This document shows, piece after piece, positions 8,701 through 17,592 of a DNA stretch of 38,250 bases (positions are counted from its first letter, which is position 1; every line of letters begins with the position of its first letter). The DNA comes from JAGBWK01 sp964544595 (lineage in GTDB: Bacteria; Bacteroidota; Bacteroidia; Bacteroidales; Muribaculaceae). The notes under the pieces were generated by a model. It was not told the origin of the DNA, ran no database searches, and saw only the letters and a list, made by a program, of their open reading frames with translations. The position numbers and the translations under genes were made by a program. The stretch covers positions 1 to 38,250 of the forward strand of contig CAZJBM010000025.1 in NCBI GenBank assembly GCA_964544595.1. Direction: 5' to 3'.

Positions 8701-10513
8701 CGCCGACTTCATGTATGACAAGCGGCGAGTCGGGACATTTGACCTCGACGTCGACATAACCACCTCACGCACAGGCACAATCCATGCCAACACGTCGCTT
8801 GCGGTCGACGGAGTCAAGGCGATTACCGCATCGGGCAATCTCAACGACTCCACAGCGATACATCCATTCCTGCTCGACTTCAAGATGATACGCTTCCCGC
8901 TCGCCGTAGCCAACCCGTTCATCTCACAGACAGGAACACTATCGGGCTACCTGAACGGCACAATGGACGTGACCGGCTCGCTCGACGCGCCGAGATTTGA
9001 CGGATACATCAACTTTGACTCGGCCGCGGTCAACGTCGCCATGCTCGGATCGTCGTTCCGCTTCACCGACGAAAAGATTCCGGTCGACACCAACATCGTG
9101 CACCTATCTAACTACAAGATATATGGCTCAAACGACAATCCGCTCGCGGTCAACGGCGTGGTAGACCTGAGAAGCCTCTCAAAAATAGGAATCGACCTCG
9201 ACCTCAAAGCCAACGATATGCAGATTGTCAACGGCAAGAAATCGCGCAAAGCCGACGTTTACGGCAAGGCATTCGTCTCGCTCGACGCTTCAGTCAAAGG
9301 CTCGCTCACATTCCTCGACATCAACGCCAACCTCAGCGTCAACTCAGGCACCAACGTATCTTACGTCATCTCTGACGCACAGGCGGCCCTCGCCTCGCGC
9401 AGCAACAGCGACCTGGTTAAATTCATCAACTTCAACGACACCTCCGCCGTGATGAAAGCCGACACGGTAGGCGCGCCGTCGAGCATGATGAACCTGCAGG
9501 CTCTGCTCACCATTCAACCGGGCGCGATCATCGGCGTGGACCTCGCCCAGACGGGCAACAACCGAGTGCAGATACAGCCGACTGGCACCCTCGACTACTC
9601 GATGAATCCCCTCGGACAGCAACGCCTGACCGGACGCATCAACCTCAACAAGGGCTTCGCTCGCTATACCCCGCCGCTGATGTCGGAGAAGCTGTTTGAC
9701 ATAAGCGAAGGGAGCTACGTGTCGTTCACAGGCGATATAATGAACCCGCAGCTCCACCTCAACGCCGTAGACAAGCTGCTGGCCAACGTCACCCAGGAGG
9801 GACAGAATTCGCGACTCATCTACTTTGACGTAGGCCTGAGCGTAACCGGCACACTTGAGCAAATGGACATAAAATTCGACCTCTCGACCGACGACGACAT
9901 CACCGTGCAGAACGAGCTGCAGTCAATGAGCCCGGAGCAACGAGCCAATCAGGCGATGAATATGCTCCTGTATAACACATACACAGGCCCCAACACCAAG
10001 GCTAACTCAAGCCTTAGCGGCAATCTGCTGTATTCGTTCCTGGAGTCGACCGTCAACACATGGATGGCCAACAATGTGAAGGGCGTCGACATATCATTCG
10101 GCGTCGACCAGTATCAACGCACCCTCGACGGCAACTCGTCGACCACGACAAGCTACAGCTACAAGGTATCGAAGAGTTTCCTCGACGACAAAATCAAGAT
10201 CGTGGTCGGGGGCAGCTACTCAGACGATAACGACGACAACTTGGCGGAAAGCCTGCTCAACGACGTGTCGATAGAATACTACATCAACAAGTCGGGCACG
10301 ATGTACGTGCGCATTTTCCGCCATACGGGCTATGAAAGTATCCTCGACGGCGAAATAACCCAGACGGGCGTAGGCTTCGTCTACAAGCGCAAACTGCGTC
10401 GCTTCCGCTACCTGTTTAACTTCCTTTATCCCAAGAGCTGGCATAAGGGCACGCCCAAAGCGCCGCAGAAGACCGTGGAGATCATCGACCCCAACGAGGA
10501 TATACCCCAATAG
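5744..10513 (+). CDS. tamB: TamB-family translocation/assembly module protein (DUF490)
   Basis: 1589 aa, within the size range for Bacteroidota TamB. An N-terminal membrane anchor (about residues 11-31) is followed by an AsmA-like start (VSKVLAKVNEGSDMHIGVERL, then LSFPLSVELKGVEI) and a very long series of beta-strand repeats, expected to form a hydrophobic groove crossing the periplasm. The C-terminal third (about 1150-1560) is the conserved DUF490 region, including LQPTGTLDYSMNPLGQQRLTG-like strands and NMLLYNTYTG. In this family the protein works with an Omp85 partner in outer-membrane protein assembly and/or lipid transport. That partner follows 48 bp downstream (tamL), indicating one operon. 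The ATG lies close to GACGAGGGA. The frame is intact along 4.8 kb. Confidence 0.93.
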   Translation: MKIVRKILKILTWSIISLLLLVIIAISLIYVPAVQDFVVSKVLAKVNEGSDMHIGVERLRLSFPLSVELKGVEIMQQGDTMLTLDRANVSVALMPLFKGNVAATGIFADDVFFKSGTPDSITYLRANLSRLRLDRAVVALSSSHVDAGNISLEGGDISIALKNDTTPPTPPTDMPWNIDIESVKLSDIAYRMTMESTIESVDANLSLLTLAHAGINLADHKINIGDIGIAGFSGQVFTSPVPVEVPEAPADTFPTKPYDIAIQTMRLADADLLYAVKGAKPLPGLDFNYLQLSDIAIDVDSFAMQGTSISVPLKRLYASERSGLNIDASGYFAMDSTEIRAEGFHILSRGSSIDLSAIYGLTADATQAPLQANLAAEIAPYDITLAEPSLKPMISALPRNRKLRLQLDLVGTLADLNLRSASASMAGYWDIKASGKLRDMDNFDNAVGNVNISGNMVNLNFAKPMLLDKASQSSINLPPFKIAGAAKLNRGLIDGNVKVTSGGGDVALDASWNNRRTAYDIDLRARKFPVNSFMPGLGVGVTTADLKVKGEGLDVFSSKTRIGADVNLAETSYNKYPLRNLSLAGTLVDGQAKVMLASANPGVDLHVNAEGNLFGDTYNWTLSGDIADLDLHALGVMDSTMNVKMAFDGRAAYATKSGAIDAELDFPSFDILYGSTRIQGDNLFTTFLTNDSATEAVISNNDFNFDFTSSEKLSAILARTDSISATINRTFDLRNVDVIGFQKALPPFRLTVDAGTDNVISQYLSETGTTFRSVKLVATNDSIITLDAKVDTLAVGDTRIDNIDFNAYQRDQYLRYRLIVNNEPGTLDEFAKIQANGYIAEDKLSLFLSQKNIKGETGYNLGAMVTLRDSTFMLKLVPYKPTIAYKNWTVNSDNYIIYNYLHPRVDANLIMQNDESKLHIYTRTDSVNVDGSLTPRERLYVDIDQIHIQDWLALNPYAPPMKGDLSAKINIGQAGNDINGSGTITLADFMYDKRRVGTFDLDVDITTSRTGTIHANTSLAVDGVKAITASGNLNDSTAIHPFLLDFKMIRFPLAVANPFISQTGTLSGYLNGTMDVTGSLDAPRFDGYINFDSAAVNVAMLGSSFRFTDEKIPVDTNIVHLSNYKIYGSNDNPLAVNGVVDLRSLSKIGIDLDLKANDMQIVNGKKSRKADVYGKAFVSLDASVKGSLTFLDINANLSVNSGTNVSYVISDAQAALASRSNSDLVKFINFNDTSAVMKADTVGAPSSMMNLQALLTIQPGAIIGVDLAQTGNNRVQIQPTGTLDYSMNPLGQQRLTGRINLNKGFARYTPPLMSEKLFDISEGSYVSFTGDIMNPQLHLNAVDKLLANVTQEGQNSRLIYFDVGLSVTGTLEQMDIKFDLSTDDDITVQNELQSMSPEQRANQAMNMLLYNTYTGPNTKANSSLSGNLLYSFLESTVNTWMANNVKGVDISFGVDQYQRTLDGNSSTTTSYSYKVSKSFLDDKIKIVVGGSYSDDNDDNLAESLLNDVSIEYYINKSGTMYVRIFRHTGYESILDGEITQTGVGFVYKRKLRRFRYLFNFLYPKSWHKGTPKAPQKTVEIIDPNEDIPQ

Positions 10514-10561
10514 TCAATCATACGATTTGTCAGTGTCACAACCCCCAAATCAAGCCACCAA

Positions 10562-12844
10562 ATGAAACTCTACAGATATTTCCTCTCCCTCATCCTCACA
10601 TTATTAATATGCGCTTGCTCCACCACCCGCAAGGTTGAGCAGGGAGAGATACTATACAACGGCCTGAAAGGAGTAGACTTCTCCACTCCAGAGGGCTACA
10701 AGCTCCCATACGGCCTGGCCGAAGACATCACAGAGGCTGTAGACGTGCCCGCCAATAAGAAGCTCTTCTGGCTGGTGCCTCTCGGGCTCTGGACGTACAA
10801 CAACATGGACTCGCACAGCTCAGGCTTGAAGAAATGGTTTTACAACAAATTCGCCGAGGAGCCGATAGTGGTATCTGATGTGCGCCCCGAAGTGCGCACC
10901 AAGATGATTGACGAGATACTCGACAACAACGGTTTTTTCCGCGGCCATTCATCATACGAGCTTGTCAGCGGCAAGAATCCGCGCAAGGCCAAAATCCTAT
11001 ACAAAATCACCACGGGCAATCCCTATCTCCTCGACTCCATCATTTTGCCCGCCGACACAAGCTTTCTCTACCACGTGATCGACTCCGTAGCCTCTCGGCT
11101 GCCGTATCTTCAGAAAGGAGCCAGATTCTCGACCGACTCCCTGGCCGCGGCGCGCACGATTATCTCCAACGCAGCCCGCAATCGGGGATTCTACTATTTC
11201 CAACCGCAATTTATCGACTACGAAGCGGACAGCATAATGAACCCTGGCCATATAGCACTGCGCATGCTCGTGGCCGACAATATCCCCGCCTTCGCAAAGC
11301 AGCGTTTCCGCACAGGCAACGTCACCGTAATCGTCAACCGCAACGAGAACGACGGCACCCCCGACACGATAAGCATGGACCGGGGCACGCTCGTGCAGTT
11401 CAAGCCCTCAAAAGTGCGCCCCTCGGCAATCGACAATTGCATCTCATTCCGCAAAGGGCGATATTTCTCGGCAAGCAGCATCGACCGCACGCAGACATAC
11501 CTCGCCCAGCTCGGCATATTCAACGCCATCGACATCAACGCTACCCCGACCAAATCGCTCACAGACACCGTCAGCGACACCGACCCGACGCTCGATGTCA
11601 CCGTTAACTGCACGCTCGACGTGCCTCTCGAGCTGTCGGTCGAAGCCAACGTCTCGTCAAAATCCAACAGTTACCTCGGCCCGGGCATATCAATCGGCTT
11701 TACCAACAAAAACCTGTTCGGCGGGGGGGAGATGCTGTCATCGAAGCTTACAGGCACCTACGAATGGCAAACCGGGCGCCGACGCAGCAATTCGCTCAAC
11801 TCCTACGAAGTAGGCATAACGGAGTCGCTGACGTTCCCCCGACTGCTACTCCCGGGATTCATACCGCGCCGCCGACACGGAGCCAACTGGACGCGCATAT
11901 CGCTCAACGCCGACGTCCTCAACCGCCCCCATTATTTCAAAATCGCCCAGTTCAACGCCTCAATCTCTTACGACTGGACGCAGAACCGATACGTAAGCCA
12001 CAGTCTCACCCCATTCAAGCTCACTTACACCAAGCTGATGCACACCACGGTAGAGTTTGACTCGATCATGGACGCCAACCCGGCGATAGCGCTCAGCTTC
12101 AAGAGCCAGTTCATACCTCAACTCAAATACTCACTATACTACAACCGACAGTTTGACCCCGACAACACGGTCAACGGCTACCTCTCGGCCACCGAAGCCG
12201 GAAATATATTCTGGAGCATATGGCAGGTATGCGGCAAGCATGGCGAAAAGAAACTTTTCGGCACCCCGTTCTCCCAGTTTGTCAAGGCAGAGGCCCAAGT
12301 AGTGTATGGACGCCGTCTATCGGGCGACAACTGGCTATGGTCGCGCATACAGACGGGCGCGGCCCATGCCTACGGCAACTCCTCGCAGGTGCCCTACGTA
12401 GAGCAATTCTACTGCGGAGGCGCCAACTCGGTCCGCGCATTTGCCGTGCGCAGCATCGGCCCGGGCAGCTATCGGGCGCCATCGTCGATGCGTAACGGAT
12501 ATTTCGACCAGACCGGCACATTCATCTTCCAGTTCAACCTCGAATATCGCTTCCCGCTCTACGGCCCGCTGCATGGCGCATTGTTCTTCGACTCGGGCAA
12601 CGTGTGGCTGCTCAAAAACGACCCGCAGCGCCCCGGCGGCACGCTCCGGGGCTCCACGTTCTTCAAAGAACTCGCCACGGGCACTGGCGTCGGACTCCGC
12701 TTCGACATCTCGATGATAGTAGTGCGCGCCGACCTCGGCATAGGCATCCACGCGCCTTACAACACCGGCAAATCGGGCTACTATAACATGGAGTCATTCG
12801 GCAAATCGCTTGCCCTCCACCTCGCCATCGGCTATCCCTTCTAA
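10562..12844 (+). CDS. tamL: TamL, lipoprotein Omp85-family outer-membrane assembly protein
   Basis: 760 aa. A lipoprotein signal peptide ends in LLICAC, with Cys19 as the likely lipidated residue; this distinguishes TamL of Bacteroidota from proteobacterial TamA. Residues about 80-350 carry POTRA-like segments (DEILDNNGFFRGHSSYEL, TQTYLAQLGIFNAIDI). From about residue 365 (SYLGPGISIGFTNKNLFGGGE) the Omp85 16-strand barrel follows, ending LALHLAIGYPF with a terminal aromatic residue. The L6-loop motif reads SVRAF (about 624) instead of the usual VRGF/Y, in the context GGANSVRAFAVRSIGPG. It lies immediately after tamB and is expected to act with it at the outer membrane. The next gene starts 31 bp downstream. 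Confidence 0.92.
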   Translation: MKLYRYFLSLILTLLICACSTTRKVEQGEILYNGLKGVDFSTPEGYKLPYGLAEDITEAVDVPANKKLFWLVPLGLWTYNNMDSHSSGLKKWFYNKFAEEPIVVSDVRPEVRTKMIDEILDNNGFFRGHSSYELVSGKNPRKAKILYKITTGNPYLLDSIILPADTSFLYHVIDSVASRLPYLQKGARFSTDSLAAARTIISNAARNRGFYYFQPQFIDYEADSIMNPGHIALRMLVADNIPAFAKQRFRTGNVTVIVNRNENDGTPDTISMDRGTLVQFKPSKVRPSAIDNCISFRKGRYFSASSIDRTQTYLAQLGIFNAIDINATPTKSLTDTVSDTDPTLDVTVNCTLDVPLELSVEANVSSKSNSYLGPGISIGFTNKNLFGGGEMLSSKLTGTYEWQTGRRRSNSLNSYEVGITESLTFPRLLLPGFIPRRRHGANWTRISLNADVLNRPHYFKIAQFNASISYDWTQNRYVSHSLTPFKLTYTKLMHTTVEFDSIMDANPAIALSFKSQFIPQLKYSLYYNRQFDPDNTVNGYLSATEAGNIFWSIWQVCGKHGEKKLFGTPFSQFVKAEAQVVYGRRLSGDNWLWSRIQTGAAHAYGNSSQVPYVEQFYCGGANSVRAFAVRSIGPGSYRAPSSMRNGYFDQTGTFIFQFNLEYRFPLYGPLHGALFFDSGNVWLLKNDPQRPGGTLRGSTFFKELATGTGVGLRFDISMIVVRADLGIGIHAPYNTGKSGYYNMESFGKSLALHLAIGYPF

Positions 12845-12875
12845 TCAGACCGTAGTTTTTTCATCTTGCAGTGGA

Positions 12876-14543
12876 ATGAGACAATTCTGGTATATAGTCA
12901 TTATGGGGATAATCGCGAGCGCGGCTTCGTGCTCGCGGTCGCAGTCGCGATATAATCACGCTATCAACGAGGCTGAGAAGGCGATGAACCAAAACGCGGA
13001 CAGCGCTTTGACGATGCTCGACGCCATCGATCCGTCGGACCTTAAGGCCGACTCTTTACGCGCGAAATACCACTACCTCAGAGCATTGGGCCACATGCGC
13101 ATGAACCGCTCGATGATAGCCGACTCACTGATGGCGTCGGTCCACGATTATTACAGCGGGAAGGATATAGTAAGGGATATGCGTAGCGCGACGGTCTACG
13201 CATGGTATAAGTTCTGGATCGGTGACATGACCGGGGCGATCGCCATGCTCGACTCGATCATTTCGCTCAACGACGTGCCTGACTCGCTGATGGTCGAATC
13301 GCTCAGAGTGCGCAATCTGCTTGGAGCCTCGGAGTATGAGGGGAAGGAACTTATACCGATGGCAAAACGGCTAATCGAGCTCGAAACCGACCCTAAGGGT
13401 CAAATCGAGGCAAAATATATATTGCTGAGCTCATACGAGAACGCCGGGGAGATTGACTCTGCCCTCATGTTGACAAATGAGCTTATGGACTACGCGCGTG
13501 AAAACCGACTCGGAGAGCTTCATTTCAATATGATGTATGAACGCGCCCAAATACTGACCGAACTGGAGCGCTACCGCGAAAGCGACATTGACATCGACTA
13601 CATATTCAAAAACGCGGGCGCGGAGAACGGGGCCGCGGATTATCTGCATATGCACACGGCAATGAACGCCTTGAACAGCGGCGACACGCAAAGGGCCGCG
13701 AGGGAGCTCGCGAAGGCCGACAGCTTAGCAGCCATCATGAGAAGCGACGACGACGCCTACTACCACAGTTACAGCAATCTGCTGCGCACTATGATTGAAT
13801 TCAAGCAAACGGGCAAGATGAAGCTCAAACACGTAAACGGGCTAAACAACCGCCAGCGGGAGCGATTCAACCGCATGGAGGCATCGCAATGGGAGTCGGA
13901 GCGGGGCGCGTTGGAGCAGCAGAGCCGCGCGTTGGCATTAAAAGCGGAAAGCCAGCATAAGACCGTAATTATCCTCATCATCGCGCTCGTCAGCGTGGTT
14001 ATGCTCGCGGGAGCGGGGCTGATAATACGCAGGCGCCGCCAGCGCGAGCTCGAAAACGAGGAGCGCGCCGAAGCGTTGCAGAAAATGGTGGACGAACTCA
14101 AGTCAGCTCCACCGACGCAGCCCTCGGAGGGGGACAGCTCGGCAGCTCTCAGAAGAGCACTACTCCAGCAGCTCGGTATCATAAAAATGGTAGCCGAAAC
14201 CCCGACCGAGCAGAATCGCGAGATGCTACGCAAAATATCATCGATCGACGGCGAAACCAACGGCGAGCTCGTCAACTGGGATAACGTATATGATTTAATC
14301 GACAACCTCTACTCGGGGTTTTACTCACGTCTCACGAAAAAACATGGCGATGCGCTCACTCCGAAGGAGATTCAGATAATCGTGCTGATGATGGCTGATT
14401 TCTCCACTAAAGAAATCAGCGTCATCACCCGGCAGACCACGGCCACGATCTATGTGCGCAAATCGTCGATACGCAAAAAACTCGGCGTCGCGGAGAAGGA
14501 GGATATTATCGCGTTTTTGCGCTCGCAATTAAGCCCTGTTTAG
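12876..14543 (+). CDS. Membrane-spanning TPR sensor with C-terminal LuxR-type HTH
   Basis: 555 aa from the ATG at 12876; an in-frame start at 12810 inside tamL gives no signal peptide. Residues 1-20 form a signal sequence ending ASAASCS, possibly a lipobox with an unusual spacing. Residues about 20-340 are helical TPR-like repeats (NADSALTMLDAIDPSDLKADSLRAKYHYL and similar). A single TM helix lies at about 364-386, then a basic stop (RRRRQRE) and a coiled coil. The C-terminus (about 493-550) is a GerE/LuxR helix-turn-helix: LTPKEIQIIVLMMADFSTKEIS, then ATIYVRKSSIRKKLGV. So the TPR region should be periplasmic and the DNA-binding domain cytoplasmic. Such one-component regulators are common in Bacteroidales, but their ligands are mostly unknown. 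It lies 31 bp after tamL, and a strong terminator follows. Confidence 0.85.
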   Translation: MRQFWYIVIMGIIASAASCSRSQSRYNHAINEAEKAMNQNADSALTMLDAIDPSDLKADSLRAKYHYLRALGHMRMNRSMIADSLMASVHDYYSGKDIVRDMRSATVYAWYKFWIGDMTGAIAMLDSIISLNDVPDSLMVESLRVRNLLGASEYEGKELIPMAKRLIELETDPKGQIEAKYILLSSYENAGEIDSALMLTNELMDYARENRLGELHFNMMYERAQILTELERYRESDIDIDYIFKNAGAENGAADYLHMHTAMNALNSGDTQRAARELAKADSLAAIMRSDDDAYYHSYSNLLRTMIEFKQTGKMKLKHVNGLNNRQRERFNRMEASQWESERGALEQQSRALALKAESQHKTVIILIIALVSVVMLAGAGLIIRRRRQRELENEERAEALQKMVDELKSAPPTQPSEGDSSAALRRALLQQLGIIKMVAETPTEQNREMLRKISSIDGETNGELVNWDNVYDLIDNLYSGFYSRLTKKHGDALTPKEIQIIVLMMADFSTKEISVITRQTTATIYVRKSSIRKKLGVAEKEDIIAFLRSQLSPV

Positions 14544-14574
14544 GCCGCAGGGCGCGATATTAAGATTTTCAGGA

Positions 14575-14606
14575 GACGCAACCATTGATAATCAATGAGT
14601 TGCGTC
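14575..14606 (+). terminator. Intrinsic terminator-like hairpin after the TPR-HTH regulator
   Basis: GACGCAAC (14575-14582) pairs with GTTGCGTC (14599-14606), and ATTGAT pairs with ATCAAT inside. A moderately U-rich stretch (GACTTTTATATTT) follows about 11 bases later. It ends the tamB-tamL-regulator operon. Confidence 0.65.
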
Positions 14607-14627
14607 GAGCGTATTAAGACTTTTATA

Positions 14628-14660
14628 TTTGGAGTTAAAATCGGTTTAGACATAATTTTG
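14628..14660 (+). promoter_or_regulatory. Promoter of the outer-membrane beta-barrel gene
   Basis: TTTG (14628-14631), 21 bases, then TAATTTTG (14653-14660) matches the Bacteroidota -33/-7 consensus. Transcription would start near 14667, leaving a leader of about 158 nt before the ATG at 14825. Confidence 0.75.
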
Positions 14661-14826
14661 CATCAGTGAAAGCGACATGCCGAGCCCGGCAGCGCCACCT
14701 AATCTTTAACCAACAAACAAAATAACTGATGCAATAAGTAAGTATCGAAAATTAGTTTATACCAATCTTCAGCTTGCTATTGCGATCTCGAATCTTAATT
14801 TAAACTAATTTACGATACTTACTTAT
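14658..14826 (+). promoter_or_regulatory. Leader with two nested long stems, the inner one covering the start codon
   Basis: TTGCATCAGT (14658-14667) is perfectly complementary to ACTGATGCAA (14725-14734). Directly after it, 14734-14759 pairs with 14801-14826 with 25 of 26 bases matched, around a 41-base loop. The right arm of the second stem runs into the first two bases of the ATG at 14825, so the folded RNA would hide the translation start. No Shine-Dalgarno-like sequence is visible. It could be a translational switch, or the ends of a small inverted-repeat element. Confidence 0.7.
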
Positions 14827-16924
14827 GAAAAAGATTTTAACCTTAGCTCTGGCTATTCTTCCGGCAATCTCATCGATGGCCCAATCAGAAGAACTCGCGA
14901 CAGACAGCGTCACCTACACGCTGGGCGAAGTAACGGTAAAAGCCAATCGGCGACTGACAACCTTGAAGGGGAACTCTCTCGTAACGAAAGTGGCGGGCAC
15001 ACATCTGCAATATGCAGGAACGGCCGCAGACGTATTGGGGCAAGTGCCTATGGTAGTCGACAACAACGGCACAATTGAGGTATTCGGAAAGGGGGCGCCG
15101 GAGATTTATGTAAACGGCCGGAAGGTTTACGACCTTCAGGAGCTACAACAACTCAACTCACAGGATATAAAAAACGTAGAGGTGACGACTAATCCGGGCG
15201 CAGCATACGCGGCCGACGTGAAGTCGGTGATACGTATCCGCACGAATCCCCCCAAAGGAGAGGGCTGGAGCGGATCGCTGAGGAGTGACAACGGCTTTCT
15301 CCGCGACTTCAAAACCGGCAACACCGTCGACCTCAAATTCCGCTCGAAGGGCTTTGAAGTGTTCGGCAACTACTGATGGTGGAATGGCCACAATTTCAAC
15401 AATCAGACCAACGACATGACAACCACCGCTCCCTCAGGCCGCTACACTCAAAAGATTCTCACCAAATGGAAAGAACGCTACAACGATATGGGGGGCAAAA
15501 TAGGGTTTTCGTGGCTCATCAACGACAATCACAGCATAGGCGCTTACTATCGCAGCAACCGCAACCGCCACTCTATGGAGGGAATCACTCCAACCGAGGT
15601 ATGGCAAGAGGGAGCGATGACCGAGCAGATAGACACAAGGATGAACAATCGCTCAGACGCCGGGCCTTCGCACTCGGCCAACGTGTACTACGTAGGGTCG
15701 ATAGGCAAATTGGGCGTAGACTTCAACGCCAATTACTTCGGCTTCAAGCAGCGGCAGGATTCATATAACGACGAAGCCTCGCACAGCGAAGACGGCCGCA
15801 TAGTCACCATCACCTCGACGAACCGCAACCGTATGTTCGCCGAAAAGCTTGTGATGAGCTACCCTCTATGGCATGGACAGATCGAGGCGGGGGAGGAATA
15901 CACCAACACCCGGTCGACCAACATAGCCTCAGCCAACATACCGGAAATATCGGACTCGGACAACAGAGTAGACGAGAGCAACATGGCCGCATTCGTAGAA
16001 ATAGGCCAGCAGTTAGGCCGATTCAGCATAGGCTTAGGACTGCGCTATGAGCACGTGACATTCGACTATTACGAGGCAGGCCTTCATCGCGACGGACAGA
16101 GCAAGACATACGACAACCTCTTCCCCTCGCTCAACATCGCGACCCGGCTCGGAGAGGTAAATATGGGGCTGAATTATTCGGGCAAGACCATTCGCCCCGG
16201 CTATGAGCAGCTCGACGCGACCGTAAGCTATATCAACCGCCTGACCTACGAAACCGGGAACCCATTTCTCAAACCCATCAAACTCCAGACCGTAGAGTAC
16301 TCCGCGCAGTGGCGCCAATTCTTCGCCCAACTGTCGTACACATATTTCAAAGACGGTATATATCATATCACCGAGCCATTCGGGGAAAATAGCGAGGCAA
16401 CGATAATACGCGCGGCCATTCTCGACCACCGCCACTATCTCACGGCTTTCGCGGGGGGTCAATTCAAAGTCGGCGCATGGCAACCGCGCGTCAACGTCGG
16501 CGTCATGAAGCAGTGGCTCACTCTGCCGGTAAACGGCGTGCTCACGAAGATGTCGACCCCGGGGTTTCTATTCCAATGGCAAAACGCGATTCACCTCCCA
16601 TACGACATATGGCTTAACATCGACGCGCAGCTGACGACACACACCTGGGAGGACAACATTAAGCTCACGAACACTCCATGGCACGTCAACGCCAAGATAT
16701 ACAAAGGATTGCTCAACAACGCCCTGGGCGTGACGCTCGAAGCCAATGACCTCTTCGACTCAGGCAAAAAGGATGCACTGCTATGCAGCGACGCGGTGCA
16801 GATCGTTCAGAAAAACTATTCACAGCGGCGGTCGGTAATGCTTACGCTGCAGTATCGATTCAACACCACCCGCGACCGCTACCGGGGCACCGGCGCGGGC
16901 AACTCGGAGCAATCGCGCTTCTGA
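14825..16924 (+). pseudogene. TonB-receptor-like outer-membrane beta-barrel protein interrupted by an in-frame TGA
   Basis: The frame is continuous from 14825 to 16924 (about 699 codons) apart from one TGA at 15374-15376. The first part (183 aa) has a signal peptide (residues 1-19, ending SMAQ) and a plug-like domain: TLGEVTVKANR, DVLGQVPMVVDNNGTIEVFG, PEIYVNGRKV, DIKNVEVTTNPGAAY. The second part is the barrel (GKIGFSWLINDNHSIGAYYR onward, ending VMLTLQYRF) of the outer-membrane beta-barrel family found in Bacteroidetes. The text around the stop reads FEVFGNY-stop-WWNGHNFN, so a TGG-to-TGA change is a simple explanation. The downstream part alone has no signal peptide and should not reach the outer membrane. 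The carboxypeptidase-like N-terminal domain of SusC-type receptors is absent. The substrate is unknown. Confidence 0.8.
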
Positions 16925-16934
16925 AGCATCGACA

Positions 16935-16965
16935 CTATCGCTGGCCCGGGAGAGGCCAGCGATAG
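16935..16965. terminator. Bidirectional hairpin between convergent genes, overlapping a stop codon
   Basis: CTATCGCTGGCC (16935-16946) and GGCCAGCGATAG (16954-16965) form a perfect 12-bp stem with a 7-base loop. The left arm starts with the TAG stop of the minus-strand acetyltransferase, so its last codons are part of the hairpin. There is no strong T-run on either side, so termination is inferred from stem strength and position. Confidence 0.5.
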
Positions 16966-17552
16966 CGTATGTATTCGGGATGGCCGTGCGGCGAGATAGG
17001 CTTCGCGGGGACTCCGGCCACCGTAGTGTCGGGAGCCACGTCTTTCACCACAACGGCGCCGGCCCCGATGGCCGCCCCGCTCCCTACGGCCACATCATCG
17101 ACAATCGACACTCCAGGGCCTATATAGACCCCGTCGCCAATGATCGGCGCAGTCGGCCCGTTGGCCCCTATGGTGGTGAATTGGCCGATATGCACGTTGT
17201 TGCCTATCACGGCTTTGGGGTTGATGATTGTACCGAAACAGTGTTGTATATAAAAGCCGTAGCCGATACGCGTGCGCGGCGGGATGAGCAAGCCGTATTT
17301 GCGGTAGCGGCGCAGCATCAGCTTGGCCAACGGATAGAGCCAGCCCTTGCGGTAAGCGGCGAGCCTCAGCCAGAAGCAGAAGCCCATGCTCACGCGCGAA
17401 AGGCTCCCGAGCCATATCCTCAACATAGAGTCGCGGCGCCCATTGTGGCTGAAATGGTCAGACCGGATAAGCTCGGCGCAGTCGCCGTAGCTCCGCGGGA
17501 CGGGGATCACAACCTCTCCCCCGCCTCTTATCTCATATCGCTCGAAATCCAT
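16935..17552 (-). CDS. Left-handed beta-helix acyltransferase, serine O-acetyltransferase-like
   Basis: 205 aa. An N-terminal helical region (about 1-85) precedes a hexapeptide-repeat domain (about 90-195): RIGYGFYIQHCFGTIINPKAVIGNNVHIGQFTTIG, IIGDGVYIGPGVSIVDDVAVGSGAAIGAGAVVVKDV, ending TTVAGVPAKPIS. This layout is that of serine acetyltransferases and the related sugar acetyltransferases, which use acetyl-CoA. The H in IQHCFGTIINP and the VAGVPAK end fit this group. The gene is divergent from the cysteine desulfidase gene 113 bp away; both may concern cysteine, which favours serine as substrate but does not prove it. The alternative is a polysaccharide O-acetyltransferase. Confidence 0.75.
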   Translation of the reverse strand: MDFERYEIRGGGEVVIPVPRSYGDCAELIRSDHFSHNGRRDSMLRIWLGSLSRVSMGFCFWLRLAAYRKGWLYPLAKLMLRRYRKYGLLIPPRTRIGYGFYIQHCFGTIINPKAVIGNNVHIGQFTTIGANGPTAPIIGDGVYIGPGVSIVDDVAVGSGAAIGAGAVVVKDVAPDTTVAGVPAKPISPHGHPEYIRYRWPLPGQR

Positions 17553-17592
17553 CGAAATGCTGCGCTTTGCGGGTTAAACAATTTTTCATTGG

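Noticed and set aside
14734..14826. Invertible promoter flanked by inverted repeats
   Set aside because: The 41-bp spacer holds no recognisable promoter box in either orientation, while a good promoter lies outside at 14628-14660; a hairpin explains the repeat better.
15374..15376. Selenocysteine or TGA-as-tryptophan recoding
   Set aside because: No selenocysteine insertion structure was recognised, and TGA is the normal stop of other genes here (including this gene at 16924), so the code is standard.
15376..15768. 130-aa plus-strand ORF after the in-frame stop
   Set aside because: It reads in another frame than the barrel, and its Gln/Arg/His-rich composition is that of an out-of-frame shadow.
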